Positions 35,755-44,397 are shown, numbered from the stretch's first letter. The stretch is DNA of 64,000 bases from Agreia sp. VKM Ac-1783 (GCF_900177765.1 NZ_FXWI01000003.1:372001-436000); one strand, 5' to 3'. The notes: generated from the letters alone by a model not told the origin. Translations and numbers: made by a program.

Positions 35755-35979
35755 ATGGGACACTTCTTGGATTTCGCAACGCTCCGCAGCCTCTTTGTGG
35801 CCCTCTTGTTGGTGGGCCTGGGAGTTCTGACGTTCGCGGCCCGAAAATTCTTCGTGGCCAAGGTCAACCAGGTAACAAGATCGGACAAAGCAAGCGCGAC
35901 TTCTTTGATTGTCGCTTCAGTAATCATGTGTGGAGCAGGACTGTTCCAACTCCTGTCGTTGCTCCTTTCCGTGTCTTGA
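35755..35979 (+). CDS. Small predicted membrane protein (74 aa)
   Basis: 74 residues starting 'MGHFLDFATLRSLFVALLL'. Two hydrophobic segments ('FVALLLVGLGVLTFAA' and 'TSLIVASVIMCGAGLFQLL') are separated by a basic loop 'RKFFVAKVNQVTRSDKA', giving a plausible helical hairpin. Lower GC and codon use differ from flanking MFS and nuclease genes. No family recognised. The hydrophobic pattern argues for coding, but the start and ribosome site are weak. Confidence 0.45.
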   Translation: MGHFLDFATLRSLFVALLLVGLGVLTFAARKFFVAKVNQVTRSDKASATSLIVASVIMCGAGLFQLLSLLLSVS

Positions 35980-36013
35980 TAGCTCCAGACTTACTAGCCG
36001 AGGACGGAGTCTC

Positions 36014-36190
36014 TTGAAAAGGACGTCGAGATCTTGGTTCCTCGACATGAACATTCTTATGAGCGGCATGATCGGAGTCGCGATGATTCTCGTCGGGCTG
36101 ACGAGCGGGGAAGAGTGGAGGGCGCTGTTCGGGGTGCCGTTTGTTGTTGTGTGTGCGATTCTCGTATATCGGCGCGTTACCAGGCCCTGA
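36014..36190 (+). CDS. Small predicted membrane protein (58 aa)
   Basis: A TTG start at 36014 with GGACGGAG upstream gives 58 residues; an ATG at 36047 would give 47. Two hydrophobic stretches, 'MSGMIGVAMILVGLTSG' and 'ALFGVPFVVVCAILVY', are followed by a basic end 'RRVTRP'. It follows the previous small gene on the same strand by 34 nt. Function unknown; like its neighbours it could be a holin-like, toxin-like or regulatory small membrane protein, but nothing specific is visible. Confidence 0.42.
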   Translation: MKRTSRSWFLDMNILMSGMIGVAMILVGLTSGEEWRALFGVPFVVVCAILVYRRVTRP

Positions 36191-36218
36191 CACGCTCCCC
36201 TTGCCGCCCGTTTCGCAA

Positions 36219-36230
36219 TAGAGTCACAGA
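36219..36230 (+). promoter_or_regulatory. Leaderless -10 box for a 37-aa gene
   Basis: TAGAGT at 36219-36224 and 6 nt (CACAGA) before ATG at 36231, the same geometry as seen before pyrE, trmH-like and GH6 genes in this window. Confidence 0.55.
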
Positions 36231-36344
36231 ATGCTTCCTTCAGCGATGATCGTCGTCGGTGCGGCGTTCATCGTGATCGGCGCGGTGGTCTGGAGGTGTC
36301 GGAAGCAGCTCCTCGATTCGACGAGAGCCGGGTCGATCCCGTGA
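36231..36344 (+). CDS. Short membrane peptide (37 aa) coupled to next gene
   Basis: Thirty-seven residues: 'MLPSAMIVVGAAFIVIGA' then 'VVWRCRKQLLDSTRAG'. One membrane helix followed by a basic cytosolic tail. Evidence for coding: a leaderless promoter geometry 6 nt upstream and a GTGA overlap with the following membrane-protein gene (stop TGA 36342-36344 inside start GTG 36341-36343), the classical translational coupling. Function unknown; a small accessory subunit of the following membrane protein is possible. Confidence 0.5.
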   Translation: MLPSAMIVVGAAFIVIGAVVWRCRKQLLDSTRAGSIP

Positions 36345-37036
36345 ACTCAGGCACGGGGCGGTCTCGAACCAGCCCGCATGGGTCGGATGTGACTTCGAAG
36401 TTCGGCGTGATAAAGAATGCGGCGCTCACCGTGGCGTTGCTCGCGCTAGCTGTCGGTGGCTTCTTGCTGTCAGCGACCGCTAGCTCGCAAGGGGACGCGT
36501 TACCACGTCGAATCGGCCTGGCGATCAATGCCGCAATCGTCGTCTTTATCGCAGCCGAAGTCGTACGCAATACTGCGTTCCTCCGGGAGAGACGCTTGCG
36601 TAGGATGCGTCCCGGTTCGATCGTGCTGAGAAGCGTTGGCAATTCGCCTCTGACCAAGTCGTTGCGGCAGATTCGGCGGTTGAACGGGTCGAGAAATGTC
36701 ATGGACTCGATGCCGATGTTCATGACGGCTGTGGCCTACGAGGCCGGGATTGAATTCTGGGGGCGTCAATTCACGCTCGAACTTCTGGAGTTCTTGCCCT
36801 GGAGTTCGATCGAGAAGGTAGAAGCTGGCGAGGTGCCTGAGACGATCGGTTCCGCTCGCGGCCTGACTCTGACCGTGAGGGTCGCGGGCGAACTGGTCGT
36901 CGTACCGTTCACTGTTCACTCGTTTGGGTTGAAGTCCGCGATTCCTGGCCTGGTGTACGTTTCGCAGAAGGAACTGAATCGCGATATCGAACAGTTCTAC
37001 AGATGGGCCGAGGAGTCCGCTATCCCCTCGTCATAA
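36341..37036 (+). CDS. Hypothetical membrane protein (231 aa)
   Basis: 231 residues from GTG 36341 (an in-frame GTG at 36296 after TGGAGG would add 15). Two membrane helices, 'AALTVALLALAVGGFLLSA' and 'IGLAINAAIVVFIAAEVV', precede a cytosolic domain of about 140 residues ('GSIVLRSVGNSPLTKSL', 'LPWSSIEKVEAGEVPETIG', 'LVVVPFTVHSFG'). The latter has a PH-like or bPH-like feel (alternating strands, then a C-terminal helix 'ELNRDIEQFYRWAEE'), a guess only. GC is lower than in neighbours. It is coupled to a 37-residue membrane peptide. Confidence 0.62.
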   Translation: MNSGTGRSRTSPHGSDVTSKFGVIKNAALTVALLALAVGGFLLSATASSQGDALPRRIGLAINAAIVVFIAAEVVRNTAFLRERRLRRMRPGSIVLRSVGNSPLTKSLRQIRRLNGSRNVMDSMPMFMTAVAYEAGIEFWGRQFTLELLEFLPWSSIEKVEAGEVPETIGSARGLTLTVRVAGELVVVPFTVHSFGLKSAIPGLVYVSQKELNRDIEQFYRWAEESAIPSS

Positions 37037-37120
37037 CGAGTATCTGCTTCACTGTCGGATGCTGCCGTTACGGTGAGGAGCAACGACGCAAGGGCCGCCG
37101 AGAAGAGAGACTGAGCATCC

Positions 37121-40100
37121 ATGTTTCTGCTCGAGGGCACGGTCATCTACTCGGCGAGCGACCTCACCGCGGCCGCGTCGTGCGAGTGGGCGCTGATGCG
37201 CAAGCTCGACGCCAAGCTCGGGCGCATCGACGCGGTCGTCGAGGCCGAAGACGACATGCTGCGACGCACGGCAACGCTGGGCGACCTGCATGAACTCGCC
37301 ACGCTCGAGCAGTTGCGCGCGGCGGGCGGGGTCGTCGAGATCGAACGGCCTCCCATCGATCAGGTGGCGGTGGCCGCAGCCCAGACTCTCGAGGCGCTGC
37401 GCTCCGGTGCCGCTGTCGTCTTTCAGGGGGCCTTCTTCGACGGGCGCTTCCTTGGATACTCCGACTTCCTTGTGCGAGACGATTCCGTCGGCGGGGCCCC
37501 GGCCTACTCGGTCTACGACACCAAGCTTGCCCGCAAGGCCAAGATCACCGCGCTGCTGCAGCTCGCCGCCTATGCCGATCAGCTGCAGCAGAACGGCATC
37601 CCCACCAGCGAGACGGTGCATCTCATCTTGGGAACAGGCAAGACGACCTCGCACCGGCTGCGCGACATCCTGCCTGTCTACCGTCGACGGCGCGCACGGC
37701 TGCAACAGCTCATCGACGACAGGGTGGCCGATCCGTCGCCCACCGAGTGGGGCGATCCGCGCTACACCGCGTGTGGGCGCTGCGCTGCCTGCTCCGAGCA
37801 GGTCGAAAGAACCCGCGACGTTCTGCAGGTGGCGGGCATGCGGCTCACGCAACGGGCGCGCCTGCGGGCCGCCGGCATCCAGAGCATCGACCAGCTCGCG
37901 GTGGCGGAGGGGCCCGTGCCCGGGCTCGCCCAGTCCACACTCGAATCGCTCGCCGGCCAGGCGCGCATGCAGATCGAGCCGCCCGCGCCCGGGCAAGCAC
38001 TGAGCTGGCAGATCGCCGATCCCGCTCCGTTGGCAGCCATTCCCGCGCCCGACGCCGGTGACATCTTCTTCGACTTCGAGGGCGATCCGCTCTATCAAGA
38101 GGGGTCTTCCTGGGGGCTCGACTATCTCTTCGGCCTCGTCGAACCCGACGAGACGTTCGTGGCGTTCTGGGCGCACGACCTGGCCGAAGAGCGGCAGGCC
38201 CTCATCGACTTTCTCGAGTACGTAGCCGAGCGCCGGGCCCGACACCCGCTGATGCACATCTACCACTACGCCTCTTACGAGCGCACCCACCTGCTCACGC
38301 TCGCCGCCCGGCACGGTATCGGCGAAGAGGCCGTCGACGACCTGCTGCGCCAGAACGTGCTGGTCGACCTCTATCCGATCGTGCGGCAGGGCATGCGCAT
38401 CGGCACGCACAGCTACTCGCTCAAGAAACTCGAACCCCTCTACATGGGAGATGCCGAGCGCGCAGGTGTCGCCAACGCGGCCGATTCCATCACCGAGTAC
38501 GTGCGCTCGCGCGAGCTACTCGCGGCGGGCGACGTGGCCGGATCGGCTCGCGTGCAAGACGACATCGCCCGCTACAACACCTACGACTGCGTCAGCACGC
38601 TGCGGTTGCGTGACTGGCTGCTCGAGCGTTTCGCGTCCGTCTCGCGCGATTCCCTTCCGCCCGGCACGATTCCGGATGCCGGTGGCCGGCTCGACTTCGA
38701 CCTCCCGGTGCGCGAGCCCGACCCGGTCTACCTCGAGTTGGCAGCGCTGTCGGCGGCCGTGCCGCTCGCAGAACGCACGGCCGACGACACGGCGCTGGCC
38801 CTCGCATCCGCTGCCATCGACTACCACCGGCGCGAGCAGAAATCGTTCTGGTGGCAGCACTTCTCGAGGCTCACCGCTCCCATCGACGAGTGGGCCGACA
38901 CCCGCGACGTGCTCGTGGTGACTGAGGCAACCGTGCTGCGCGACTGGTTTCGTGAGGGCAGGCAGCGCAGCGACCGGCGTCGCCTCGCCCTTCGCGGAGT
39001 TCTCGCGCCGGGCAGCTCGATCAAGCCGGGGCAGAATCCGTTCATTCTCTATGGCGCCCCTTATCCACCGATTCTGCGCGGTCGTGAGCCCGGCGCTCGA
39101 ACCGCGCACAGTCGAGTCACAGTGGTCGAGACGCTCGACGATGGCACGATCGTGGTCGACGAGGTGCTCGAGAAAGACGCGCCCCAATACGACGAGTTGC
39201 CGGTGGCCCTGGCGCCCGGCACACCGCCGCCGGCCGGAACCCAGGTCGAGGCGATCTCGGATTGGGGACGAGCGATCCTCGACGCGCATCCCGAGCCTCT
39301 CGCCGACCCGGCCTACGATGTGCTGCGTCGTCGGCCACCGCGCGCGACGCTGGCACCGGTGGTAACCGACGCGAACGGCGTGGGCGACGTGGCCTCGGCT
39401 CTCGTCGAATCGCTGCTCACCCTCGAGCACTCCTATCTCGCGGTGCAGGGTCCTCCGGGAACGGGCAAGACCTACACGGGGTCGCACGTCATCGCGCGGC
39501 TCGTGCACGAGTACGGCTGGAAAATCGGCGTCGTCGCCCAGTCGCACGCAGCGGTCGAGAACATGCTGCGCGCCGTCGTCGAAGCGGGCGTCGATCGCGC
39601 TCTCGTGGGCAAGAAGGCCTCGGCCTCAGGGCCCGCGGCCGGTTCGTCGGGCTCGAGCGCCGAGCCGGAGTTCACGGTGCTCTCACCCTCGGCCTTCGCC
39701 GGATTCACGGGGCGAGACGGCGGCTACGTCGTTGGCGGAACCGCGTGGGATTTCAGCAACGCCTCCCGCATCCCGAGGCAGTCGCTCGACCTGCTCGTCG
39801 TCGACGAGGCGGGCCAGTTCTCGCTCGCGTCGACCATCGCGTCAGCGGTGTCGGCGACGCGCCTGCTGCTTCTCGGCGACCCGCAGCAGCTTCCGCAGGT
39901 GAGCCAGGGCACCCATCCAGAACCCGTCGATGAGTCGGCGCTCGGCTGGCTGTCGGCGGGGCACGACGTGCTGCCGCCCGAGCTCGGCTACTTCCTCGCC
40001 ACCTCTTGGCGCATGCATCCGGCGGTCTGCGCGCCCGTCTCCGACCTCTCGTACGAGGGGCGGCTGGTATCGCACGCATCGGATCGTCGACTCGACGGCG

Positions 40101-40585
40101 TCGAACCCGGGCTGCATCCGGTGCCGGTCGAGCACGCCGAGCGATCGACCTCGTCGCCCGAAGAGGCCGACGCCGTGGTCGACCTCGTCGCATCCGTTCT
40201 CGGCCGCACCTGGTGGTCGGGCGGAGCCGCGCGCCCGCTCGAGGAGCGCGACGTCATCGTGGTGGCGCCCTACAACGCGCAGGTCGAACTGCTCAGGCTG
40301 CGGCTCGCCGAGGCAGGGTACGGGTCGGTTCCGGTGGGAACCGTCGACAAGTTCCAGGGCCGTGAGGCAGCGGTCGCGATCGTGTCGCTCGCGGCATCCT
40401 CGGCGGATGACGTGCCTCGGGGCCTCGAGTTCTTGCTGATGGCGAACCGGCTCAACGTCGCGATCTCCCGGGCGCAGTGGGCGGCCTATCTGGTCTACTC
40501 GCCCGCGCTCACCGATGCCCTCCCGACAACCGAGCAGACGCTCGCCCAGCTGAGCGCGTTCATCCGTTTGGTCTCGGGGGACTGA
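37121..40585 (+). CDS. TM0106-family RecB-like nuclease fused to SF1 helicase
   Basis: 1154 residues, three modules. (1) Residues 1-330: RecB/PD-(D/E)XK-type nuclease with 'YSVYDTKLARKAKITALLQLAAYADQL' (D-x-K with Q-x-x-x-Y) and a Cys pattern 'TACGRCAACSEQ' suggesting an Fe-S cluster. (2) About 310-500: RNase H-like domain, 'DIFFDFEGDPLYQE' and 'RYNTYDCVSTLRLRDWL' resembling DEDD exonuclease motifs. (3) About 750-1154: UPF1/Dna2-like SF1 helicase with Walker A 'VQGPPGTGKTYTG', 'LLVVDEAGQFSL', 'LLLGDPQQLPQVSQG' and 'VGTVDKFQGREAAVAIVSL'. A role in DNA repair or nucleic-acid defence is inference. It stands alone on this strand. Confidence 0.93.
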   Translation: MFLLEGTVIYSASDLTAAASCEWALMRKLDAKLGRIDAVVEAEDDMLRRTATLGDLHELATLEQLRAAGGVVEIERPPIDQVAVAAAQTLEALRSGAAVVFQGAFFDGRFLGYSDFLVRDDSVGGAPAYSVYDTKLARKAKITALLQLAAYADQLQQNGIPTSETVHLILGTGKTTSHRLRDILPVYRRRRARLQQLIDDRVADPSPTEWGDPRYTACGRCAACSEQVERTRDVLQVAGMRLTQRARLRAAGIQSIDQLAVAEGPVPGLAQSTLESLAGQARMQIEPPAPGQALSWQIADPAPLAAIPAPDAGDIFFDFEGDPLYQEGSSWGLDYLFGLVEPDETFVAFWAHDLAEERQALIDFLEYVAERRARHPLMHIYHYASYERTHLLTLAARHGIGEEAVDDLLRQNVLVDLYPIVRQGMRIGTHSYSLKKLEPLYMGDAERAGVANAADSITEYVRSRELLAAGDVAGSARVQDDIARYNTYDCVSTLRLRDWLLERFASVSRDSLPPGTIPDAGGRLDFDLPVREPDPVYLELAALSAAVPLAERTADDTALALASAAIDYHRREQKSFWWQHFSRLTAPIDEWADTRDVLVVTEATVLRDWFREGRQRSDRRRLALRGVLAPGSSIKPGQNPFILYGAPYPPILRGREPGARTAHSRVTVVETLDDGTIVVDEVLEKDAPQYDELPVALAPGTPPPAGTQVEAISDWGRAILDAHPEPLADPAYDVLRRRPPRATLAPVVTDANGVGDVASALVESLLTLEHSYLAVQGPPGTGKTYTGSHVIARLVHEYGWKIGVVAQSHAAVENMLRAVVEAGVDRALVGKKASASGPAAGSSGSSAEPEFTVLSPSAFAGFTGRDGGYVVGGTAWDFSNASRIPRQSLDLLVVDEAGQFSLASTIASAVSATRLLLLGDPQQLPQVSQGTHPEPVDESALGWLSAGHDVLPPELGYFLATSWRMHPAVCAPVSDLSYEGRLVSHASDRRLDGVEPGLHPVPVEHAERSTSSPEEADAVVDLVASVLGRTWWSGGAARPLEERDVIVVAPYNAQVELLRLRLAEAGYGSVPVGTVDKFQGREAAVAIVSLAASSADDVPRGLEFLLMANRLNVAISRAQWAAYLVYSPALTDALPTTEQTLAQLSAFIRLVSGD

Positions 40586-40682
40586 CGCATCCGCGCCGGT
40601 TGGGTTCATCCGCGCCCGGACGACCGGTAGCGGATGCGCCGAGAAGGCGCGGACGCATGGCGCGGATCCGTTGCGCCGCCAG
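40586..40682. other. Short intergenic region with GC-rich inverted repeats
   Basis: 97 bp between convergent genes, with repeated CATCCGCGCC and GGCGCGGA words able to pair (ATCCGCGCC with GGCGCGGAT). Probably a bidirectional terminator region. Confidence 0.45.
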
Positions 40683-40964
40683 CTAGTGCGGGTGCGAGGC
40701 CGGCTTCGGGTGACCGGGGATCGAGTCGCCGCTGAGGTTGAACTCCGACGGGTCGACCTCGATATCGCCGACGTCGTCTGGGCCTCCCGTGCCCGGAAGA
40801 ACCAGGATCTCTGAGGCATCCAAATCGGCGTCGACGGCATCGCTGTCGGTGACAGCCTCATTCTCGAGAACCTCGTCGTCACGCTCGCTCGACGGACTAT
40901 ACGAGGTGTCTTTCTCGAGGTCTTCTTCTGACGAAAGGTGGTGGTGCCGCTTCTCGTGGGTCAT
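40683..40964 (-). CDS. Small acidic hypothetical protein (93 aa)
   Basis: 93 residues starting 'MTHEKRHHHLSSEEDLEKD'. Very acidic middle ('DDEVLENEAVTDSDAVDADLD') and a His-rich start and end ('HPKPASHPH'), so likely disordered. ATG at 40964 lies 7 nt after a TAGCGT box (coding strand), the leaderless geometry seen elsewhere. No family recognised; similar tiny acidic proteins are frequent in this family of actinobacteria. Confidence 0.6.
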   Translation of the reverse strand: MTHEKRHHHLSSEEDLEKDTSYSPSSERDDEVLENEAVTDSDAVDADLDASEILVLPGTGGPDDVGDIEVDPSEFNLSGDSIPGHPKPASHPH

Positions 40965-41030
40965 GCGTTCCACGCTACGGTGGCGCATCGGCAACAACCA
41001 CCCCTTGCCAGGGACATGCTGCACTGTGAG

Positions 41031-41753
41031 TCAGGCGAGCGGAATGCGGCTGTCGTTGAGTTCGGCCGCGTCGCCCTGCCACAGGTCGACCACGGCCTGG
41101 CCGAGCACATCCACGTCGGTAAAGCCGGCGTAGCTCTTATCGGGGTTGTCTCGCCGCATGTCGTCGTCGACGAGCGCCATGATCGAGAACCGCACGGCGG
41201 CGGCCCGTTGGGGTGTCGGAGACGTCTTGTCACTCGCCTGCGCGCGGCGGAAGCCGTCGGCCACCGAGCGCACCCAGCTCTCGGCGGCGGCCTTCGCGGC
41301 CGTGTAGCTGGCGCCTCCGGCCGTCGGACGTTCGACCGAGTTCGATGACACGATCGCCAACCGGCCCGCCTCGCTGGCCACAAGGGAGTCGAAGAAGGCG
41401 CGCGAGGTGTTGCGCAGCGTGGTGAAGCCGGACTCCATGGCGGCCCAGTCGTCGTCGCTCTGCGCCGTGATGCCCGCCGCGCCGCGCCATCCGCCGACGA
41501 GGTGGATGAGCCCATCGACGGCTCCGAACTCCTCTGTCACCGACGATGCGAGTTCGGCGACCGCGGTCAGCTTCGAGAGGTCGCAGACCCGCGTCGCGGC
41601 ATCCGGAACCGAGCGCTCGAAGGCGCTGAGTCTCTCGACGTTCGACCCGACCGCGACGACTCGAGCCCCCGCGGCGGCGAGGGCCCGCGACGTGGCGACT
41701 CCGGAAGAGCTCGTGGCCCCGGCGACGACGACGACCCTGTTGCGAACGTCCAT
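41031..41753 (-). CDS. SDR-family oxidoreductase
   Basis: 240 residues, short-chain dehydrogenase/reductase fold. The cofactor loop reads 'VVVAGATSSSGVATSRALA', where the central Gly of T-G-x3-G-x-G is replaced by Ser. 'VDGLIHLVGGW' stands for the NNAG block, 'GRLAIVSSNSVERPTAGGASYTAAKAA' holds the catalytic Ser and Y-x-x-x-K. It ends 'ELNDSRIPLA'. NAD(P)-dependent redox on an unknown carbonyl or alcohol. It lies 62 nt downstream of the DUF6421-like gene on the same strand, separated by a dispersed repeat, and this pairing looks functional. Confidence 0.88.
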   Translation of the reverse strand: MDVRNRVVVVAGATSSSGVATSRALAAAGARVVAVGSNVERLSAFERSVPDAATRVCDLSKLTAVAELASSVTEEFGAVDGLIHLVGGWRGAAGITAQSDDDWAAMESGFTTLRNTSRAFFDSLVASEAGRLAIVSSNSVERPTAGGASYTAAKAAAESWVRSVADGFRRAQASDKTSPTPQRAAAVRFSIMALVDDDMRRDNPDKSYAGFTDVDVLGQAVVDLWQGDAAELNDSRIPLA

Positions 41754-41776
41754 GTGGCACTCTCCTGTGATCGGCT

Positions 41777-41818
41777 GGTCTCGATACGACCGCTGCGCGG
41801 CCTACTCGACCAACGCTA
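41777..41818. repeat. Dispersed repeat between SDR and DUF6421-like genes
   Basis: GGTCTCGATACGACCGCTGC followed by GGCCTACTCGACCAACGCTA, the same family as 26803 and 34051. The stop codon of the DUF6421-like gene lies at its right edge. Confidence 0.8.
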
Positions 41819-43252
41819 CTGCGCCGACGAACCCGTGATTCCCTCTGTCGACAGGATCACGTCGCCGATCTTCTTCGACAGCGCCTCGTAGAACATCGAG
41901 AGGGGGAACTCGTCGTCGAGGATCGCATCGGTCAGGGCGCGGGGCGGTCCGTCGAGAGGCAGGGCCTGCGGCCCGCGAGCCCAGACGGATGCCGGGTGCG
42001 GCGTTACCGTCTCGGTGACCAACTCGTAGGCGGCCAGCCAATGCGCCACCTTCGGGCGGTCGATCGAACGCCAGTAGAGATCGTCGATCTGCTTCCCGAG
42101 CGCGAGCACGCTGTCGGCGACCTCGGGCCAGTCGATGGTGAGCTTCGTGTCGGTCCAGTGCAGCACGTGGTGCTGGTGCAGCCACGCGAACAGCAGCTGG
42201 CCACCGAGCCCGTCGTAGTTGCGCACGCGCGAACCGGTGAGCGCGAAGCGGAAGATGCGGTCGAAAAGAACCGCGTACTGCACGAGCCGGGCGTGCTCGA
42301 GAAGGTGCGCATCGGCATCCGACAGCTCGTTCTCGCCCAGCGCCTCGAGCCGGCGCTGGATGCGCACCGACTCGCGGAACGCGGTGAGGTCGCAGCGCAG
42401 TTCTTCGAGCGAATACAGGAAGAACGGCATGCGCTGCTTGATCATGAACGGGTCGAAGGGCAGGTCGCCCCGCATATGCGTGCGGTCGTGGATGAGATCC
42501 CACATCACGAAGGTGCGTTCGGCGAGCGCCTGGTCGGTGAGCAGGCGTGCCGCGTCGTTTGGAAGCTCGAGCCTGGTGGTGTCTGCCGCGGCGCGCACGA
42601 CCCTGCGGAATCGGGCCGCTTCCCGGTCGGCGAAGATGGCACCCCAGGTGAACGTCGGGATGCTGCGCGTTGCGACGGTCTCGGGGAACAGAACGGCCGA
42701 GTTGGTGTCGTAGCCGGGCGTGAAATCCACGAACCTGATGGGCACGAACAGGGCGTTCGAGTAGTCGCCCGCCTCGAGCTCGGCCACGAACTCGGGCCAG
42801 ATGACCTCGATGAGCACGGCCTCGACCAGGCGAGAAGCCGAGCCGTTCTGGGTCGTCATCGGAAAGACGACGAGGTGGCGGATTCCGTTCTCGCGATGCG
42901 CCTCGGGGTGGAACAGCACGAGCGAGTCCAGAAAATCGGGAACGCCGAAGCCGTCGGCCACCCAGCGCGAGAAGTCGCCGCGCAGAGCCTCGTGGTACTC
43001 GGCATCGTGCGGGAACGCGGGCGAAAGCGCCGCGATGGATGCCGAGATCACGGCGACGAGCTCGGCCGCACGCGCGTGGTCTGCCGCGTCGGGCACCGAT
43101 CCGTCTTTGACCTGAAGCGCCTGGAGCTCGGTGGCCGCGGCCTTGAGACCGATCCACGCGGCGGAGGACTCGGCCAGCGAGGCATCTTCGACAACCTCGG
43201 GTTCATCGCCGATCGCGGGAACGACGTACTGAGTGGTCGTTGTTGTGGGCAT
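41816..43252 (-). CDS. DUF6421-like protein (478 aa)
   Basis: 478 residues, soluble, with mostly helical character. The block 'MWDLIHDRTHMRGDLPFDP' then 'FMIKQRMPFFLYSLEELRCDL' resembles the actinobacterial DUF6421 family as I recall it; 'IPTFTWGAIFADREAARFRR' and 'LLFAWLHQHHVLHWTDTKL' are other striking conserved-looking segments rich in His, Asp and Trp, compatible with a metal or substrate site. Function unknown. It is directly upstream of an SDR gene on the same strand. A run of Thr codons follows the ATG at 43252. Confidence 0.7.
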   Translation of the reverse strand: MPTTTTTQYVVPAIGDEPEVVEDASLAESSAAWIGLKAAATELQALQVKDGSVPDAADHARAAELVAVISASIAALSPAFPHDAEYHEALRGDFSRWVADGFGVPDFLDSLVLFHPEAHRENGIRHLVVFPMTTQNGSASRLVEAVLIEVIWPEFVAELEAGDYSNALFVPIRFVDFTPGYDTNSAVLFPETVATRSIPTFTWGAIFADREAARFRRVVRAAADTTRLELPNDAARLLTDQALAERTFVMWDLIHDRTHMRGDLPFDPFMIKQRMPFFLYSLEELRCDLTAFRESVRIQRRLEALGENELSDADAHLLEHARLVQYAVLFDRIFRFALTGSRVRNYDGLGGQLLFAWLHQHHVLHWTDTKLTIDWPEVADSVLALGKQIDDLYWRSIDRPKVAHWLAAYELVTETVTPHPASVWARGPQALPLDGPPRALTDAILDDEFPLSMFYEALSKKIGDVILSTEGITGSSAQ

Positions 43253-43452
43253 GGGGAACCTCCGATCCGAAAGGGGGTGCTGGCGAGCGCTCTGTGCGCC
43301 GTGCTTCGAGGCTACGGTCGATCGGGCAGCGGTTTCATGTCCCTCGCATCGATTTGCTGCAGCAGCACCCGCCCAGCGAGCACGAATCCTGCATCACGCG
43401 CAGGTCTCTCGGTTCTGTCGGTCGGATGCGTGCGCCCTTTATGATGAACGGC

Positions 43453-44397
43453 ATGAGCCAGATGCCGCCCAACCAGCCCCCCGTACCTCCGTCTTCTGGT
43501 GATGGAGCGTCTGTTCCTTCCAACGGCGGGTATTCGAGCCCGACTCCGTATGGCGGATACCAGGGTGGCGGCTACTCGCCCGTTCAGGAGCCCCGCTACA
43601 ACGTGCTGGCGATCGTCTCGTTCGTCTCGGCCTTCTTCGTCTCGCTGGTCGCCGTCATCACCGGCCACATGGCGCTGGGCCAGATCAAGCGCACGGGCGA
43701 GAAGGGGCGCGGCCTTGCGCTGGCGGGTCTGATCATCGGCTACGTCGGCATCGTCAGCGGCATCATCGGGGCTATCGCGCTCGTCGTGATGGCCGTTCTC
43801 GGCGTCGGACTGTTCGCGACCCTCGCCAGTAACTACGACCCCGACGACTACAGCTACACCTCAGATCCCTACGACACCGACGCGCCCAGCCTGACGGGAG
43901 ACGACCTGACGTTCGAGGGCGGCAACGATCTCACGGCGGGCACCGTCGCTCAGTTCTCCGACCCGTTCATCATCGACTCGGACTGGACCGTCGTGAGCCC
44001 CGACGATGGCCAGGGCAACTGGTCGTACCTCGACCCGTCCGGGCTCTGCACCGTCTCGTTCCACCAGGGAAGCATGGGCGGTGAGGTCGCAGTCACGACG
44101 GGCGACGACCGTGCCACGACACAGGACTTCCTGGCCGTTGTGCTGAAGACGGATGCCTCGACCATCGCCGGCAAGGCGAGCGACAGCACCATCTCGTACA
44201 ACTTCGAAGACCTGGGCACCGTGGACACCCTGCTGATGCAGGGCACAGACGACGACGGCTCGAACTGGAAGCTCGCAGGACGAGCATTCGGCGAGCTCGA
44301 CAGCGGACTCTACGTCGACGTCACCTGTAAGGCCGGCGGAGATCTGGATTCCGTCTATGACACCGTCACGACGAAGGCTGCAATCACGGTCTACTGA
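43453..44397 (+). CDS. DUF4190 domain membrane protein
   Basis: 314 residues. A Pro/Gly/Tyr-rich cytosolic N-terminus ('NQPPVPPSSGDG', 'YGGYQGGGYSPVQEP') leads to the DUF4190 helical hairpin 'YNVLAIVSFVSAFFVSLVAVITGHMALGQIKRTGEKGRGLALAG' (written here for position: residues about 50-95) and a second helix 'IVSGIIGAIALVVMAVLG'. The remaining 180 residues form an extracellular domain rich in Asp, Thr and Ser with two late Cys. The start at 43453 follows a TATGAT box at a 7-nt gap. Role unknown; likely an envelope protein. Confidence 0.75.
   Translation: MSQMPPNQPPVPPSSGDGASVPSNGGYSSPTPYGGYQGGGYSPVQEPRYNVLAIVSFVSAFFVSLVAVITGHMALGQIKRTGEKGRGLALAGLIIGYVGIVSGIIGAIALVVMAVLGVGLFATLASNYDPDDYSYTSDPYDTDAPSLTGDDLTFEGGNDLTAGTVAQFSDPFIIDSDWTVVSPDDGQGNWSYLDPSGLCTVSFHQGSMGGEVAVTTGDDRATTQDFLAVVLKTDASTIAGKASDSTISYNFEDLGTVDTLLMQGTDDDGSNWKLAGRAFGELDSGLYVDVTCKAGGDLDSVYDTVTTKAAITVY

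Noticed and set aside
40586-40682. A separate mobile or CRISPR-like repeat
   Set aside because: The repeated CATCCGCGCC words are short, irregular and between convergent genes; terminator structure is a simpler explanation.
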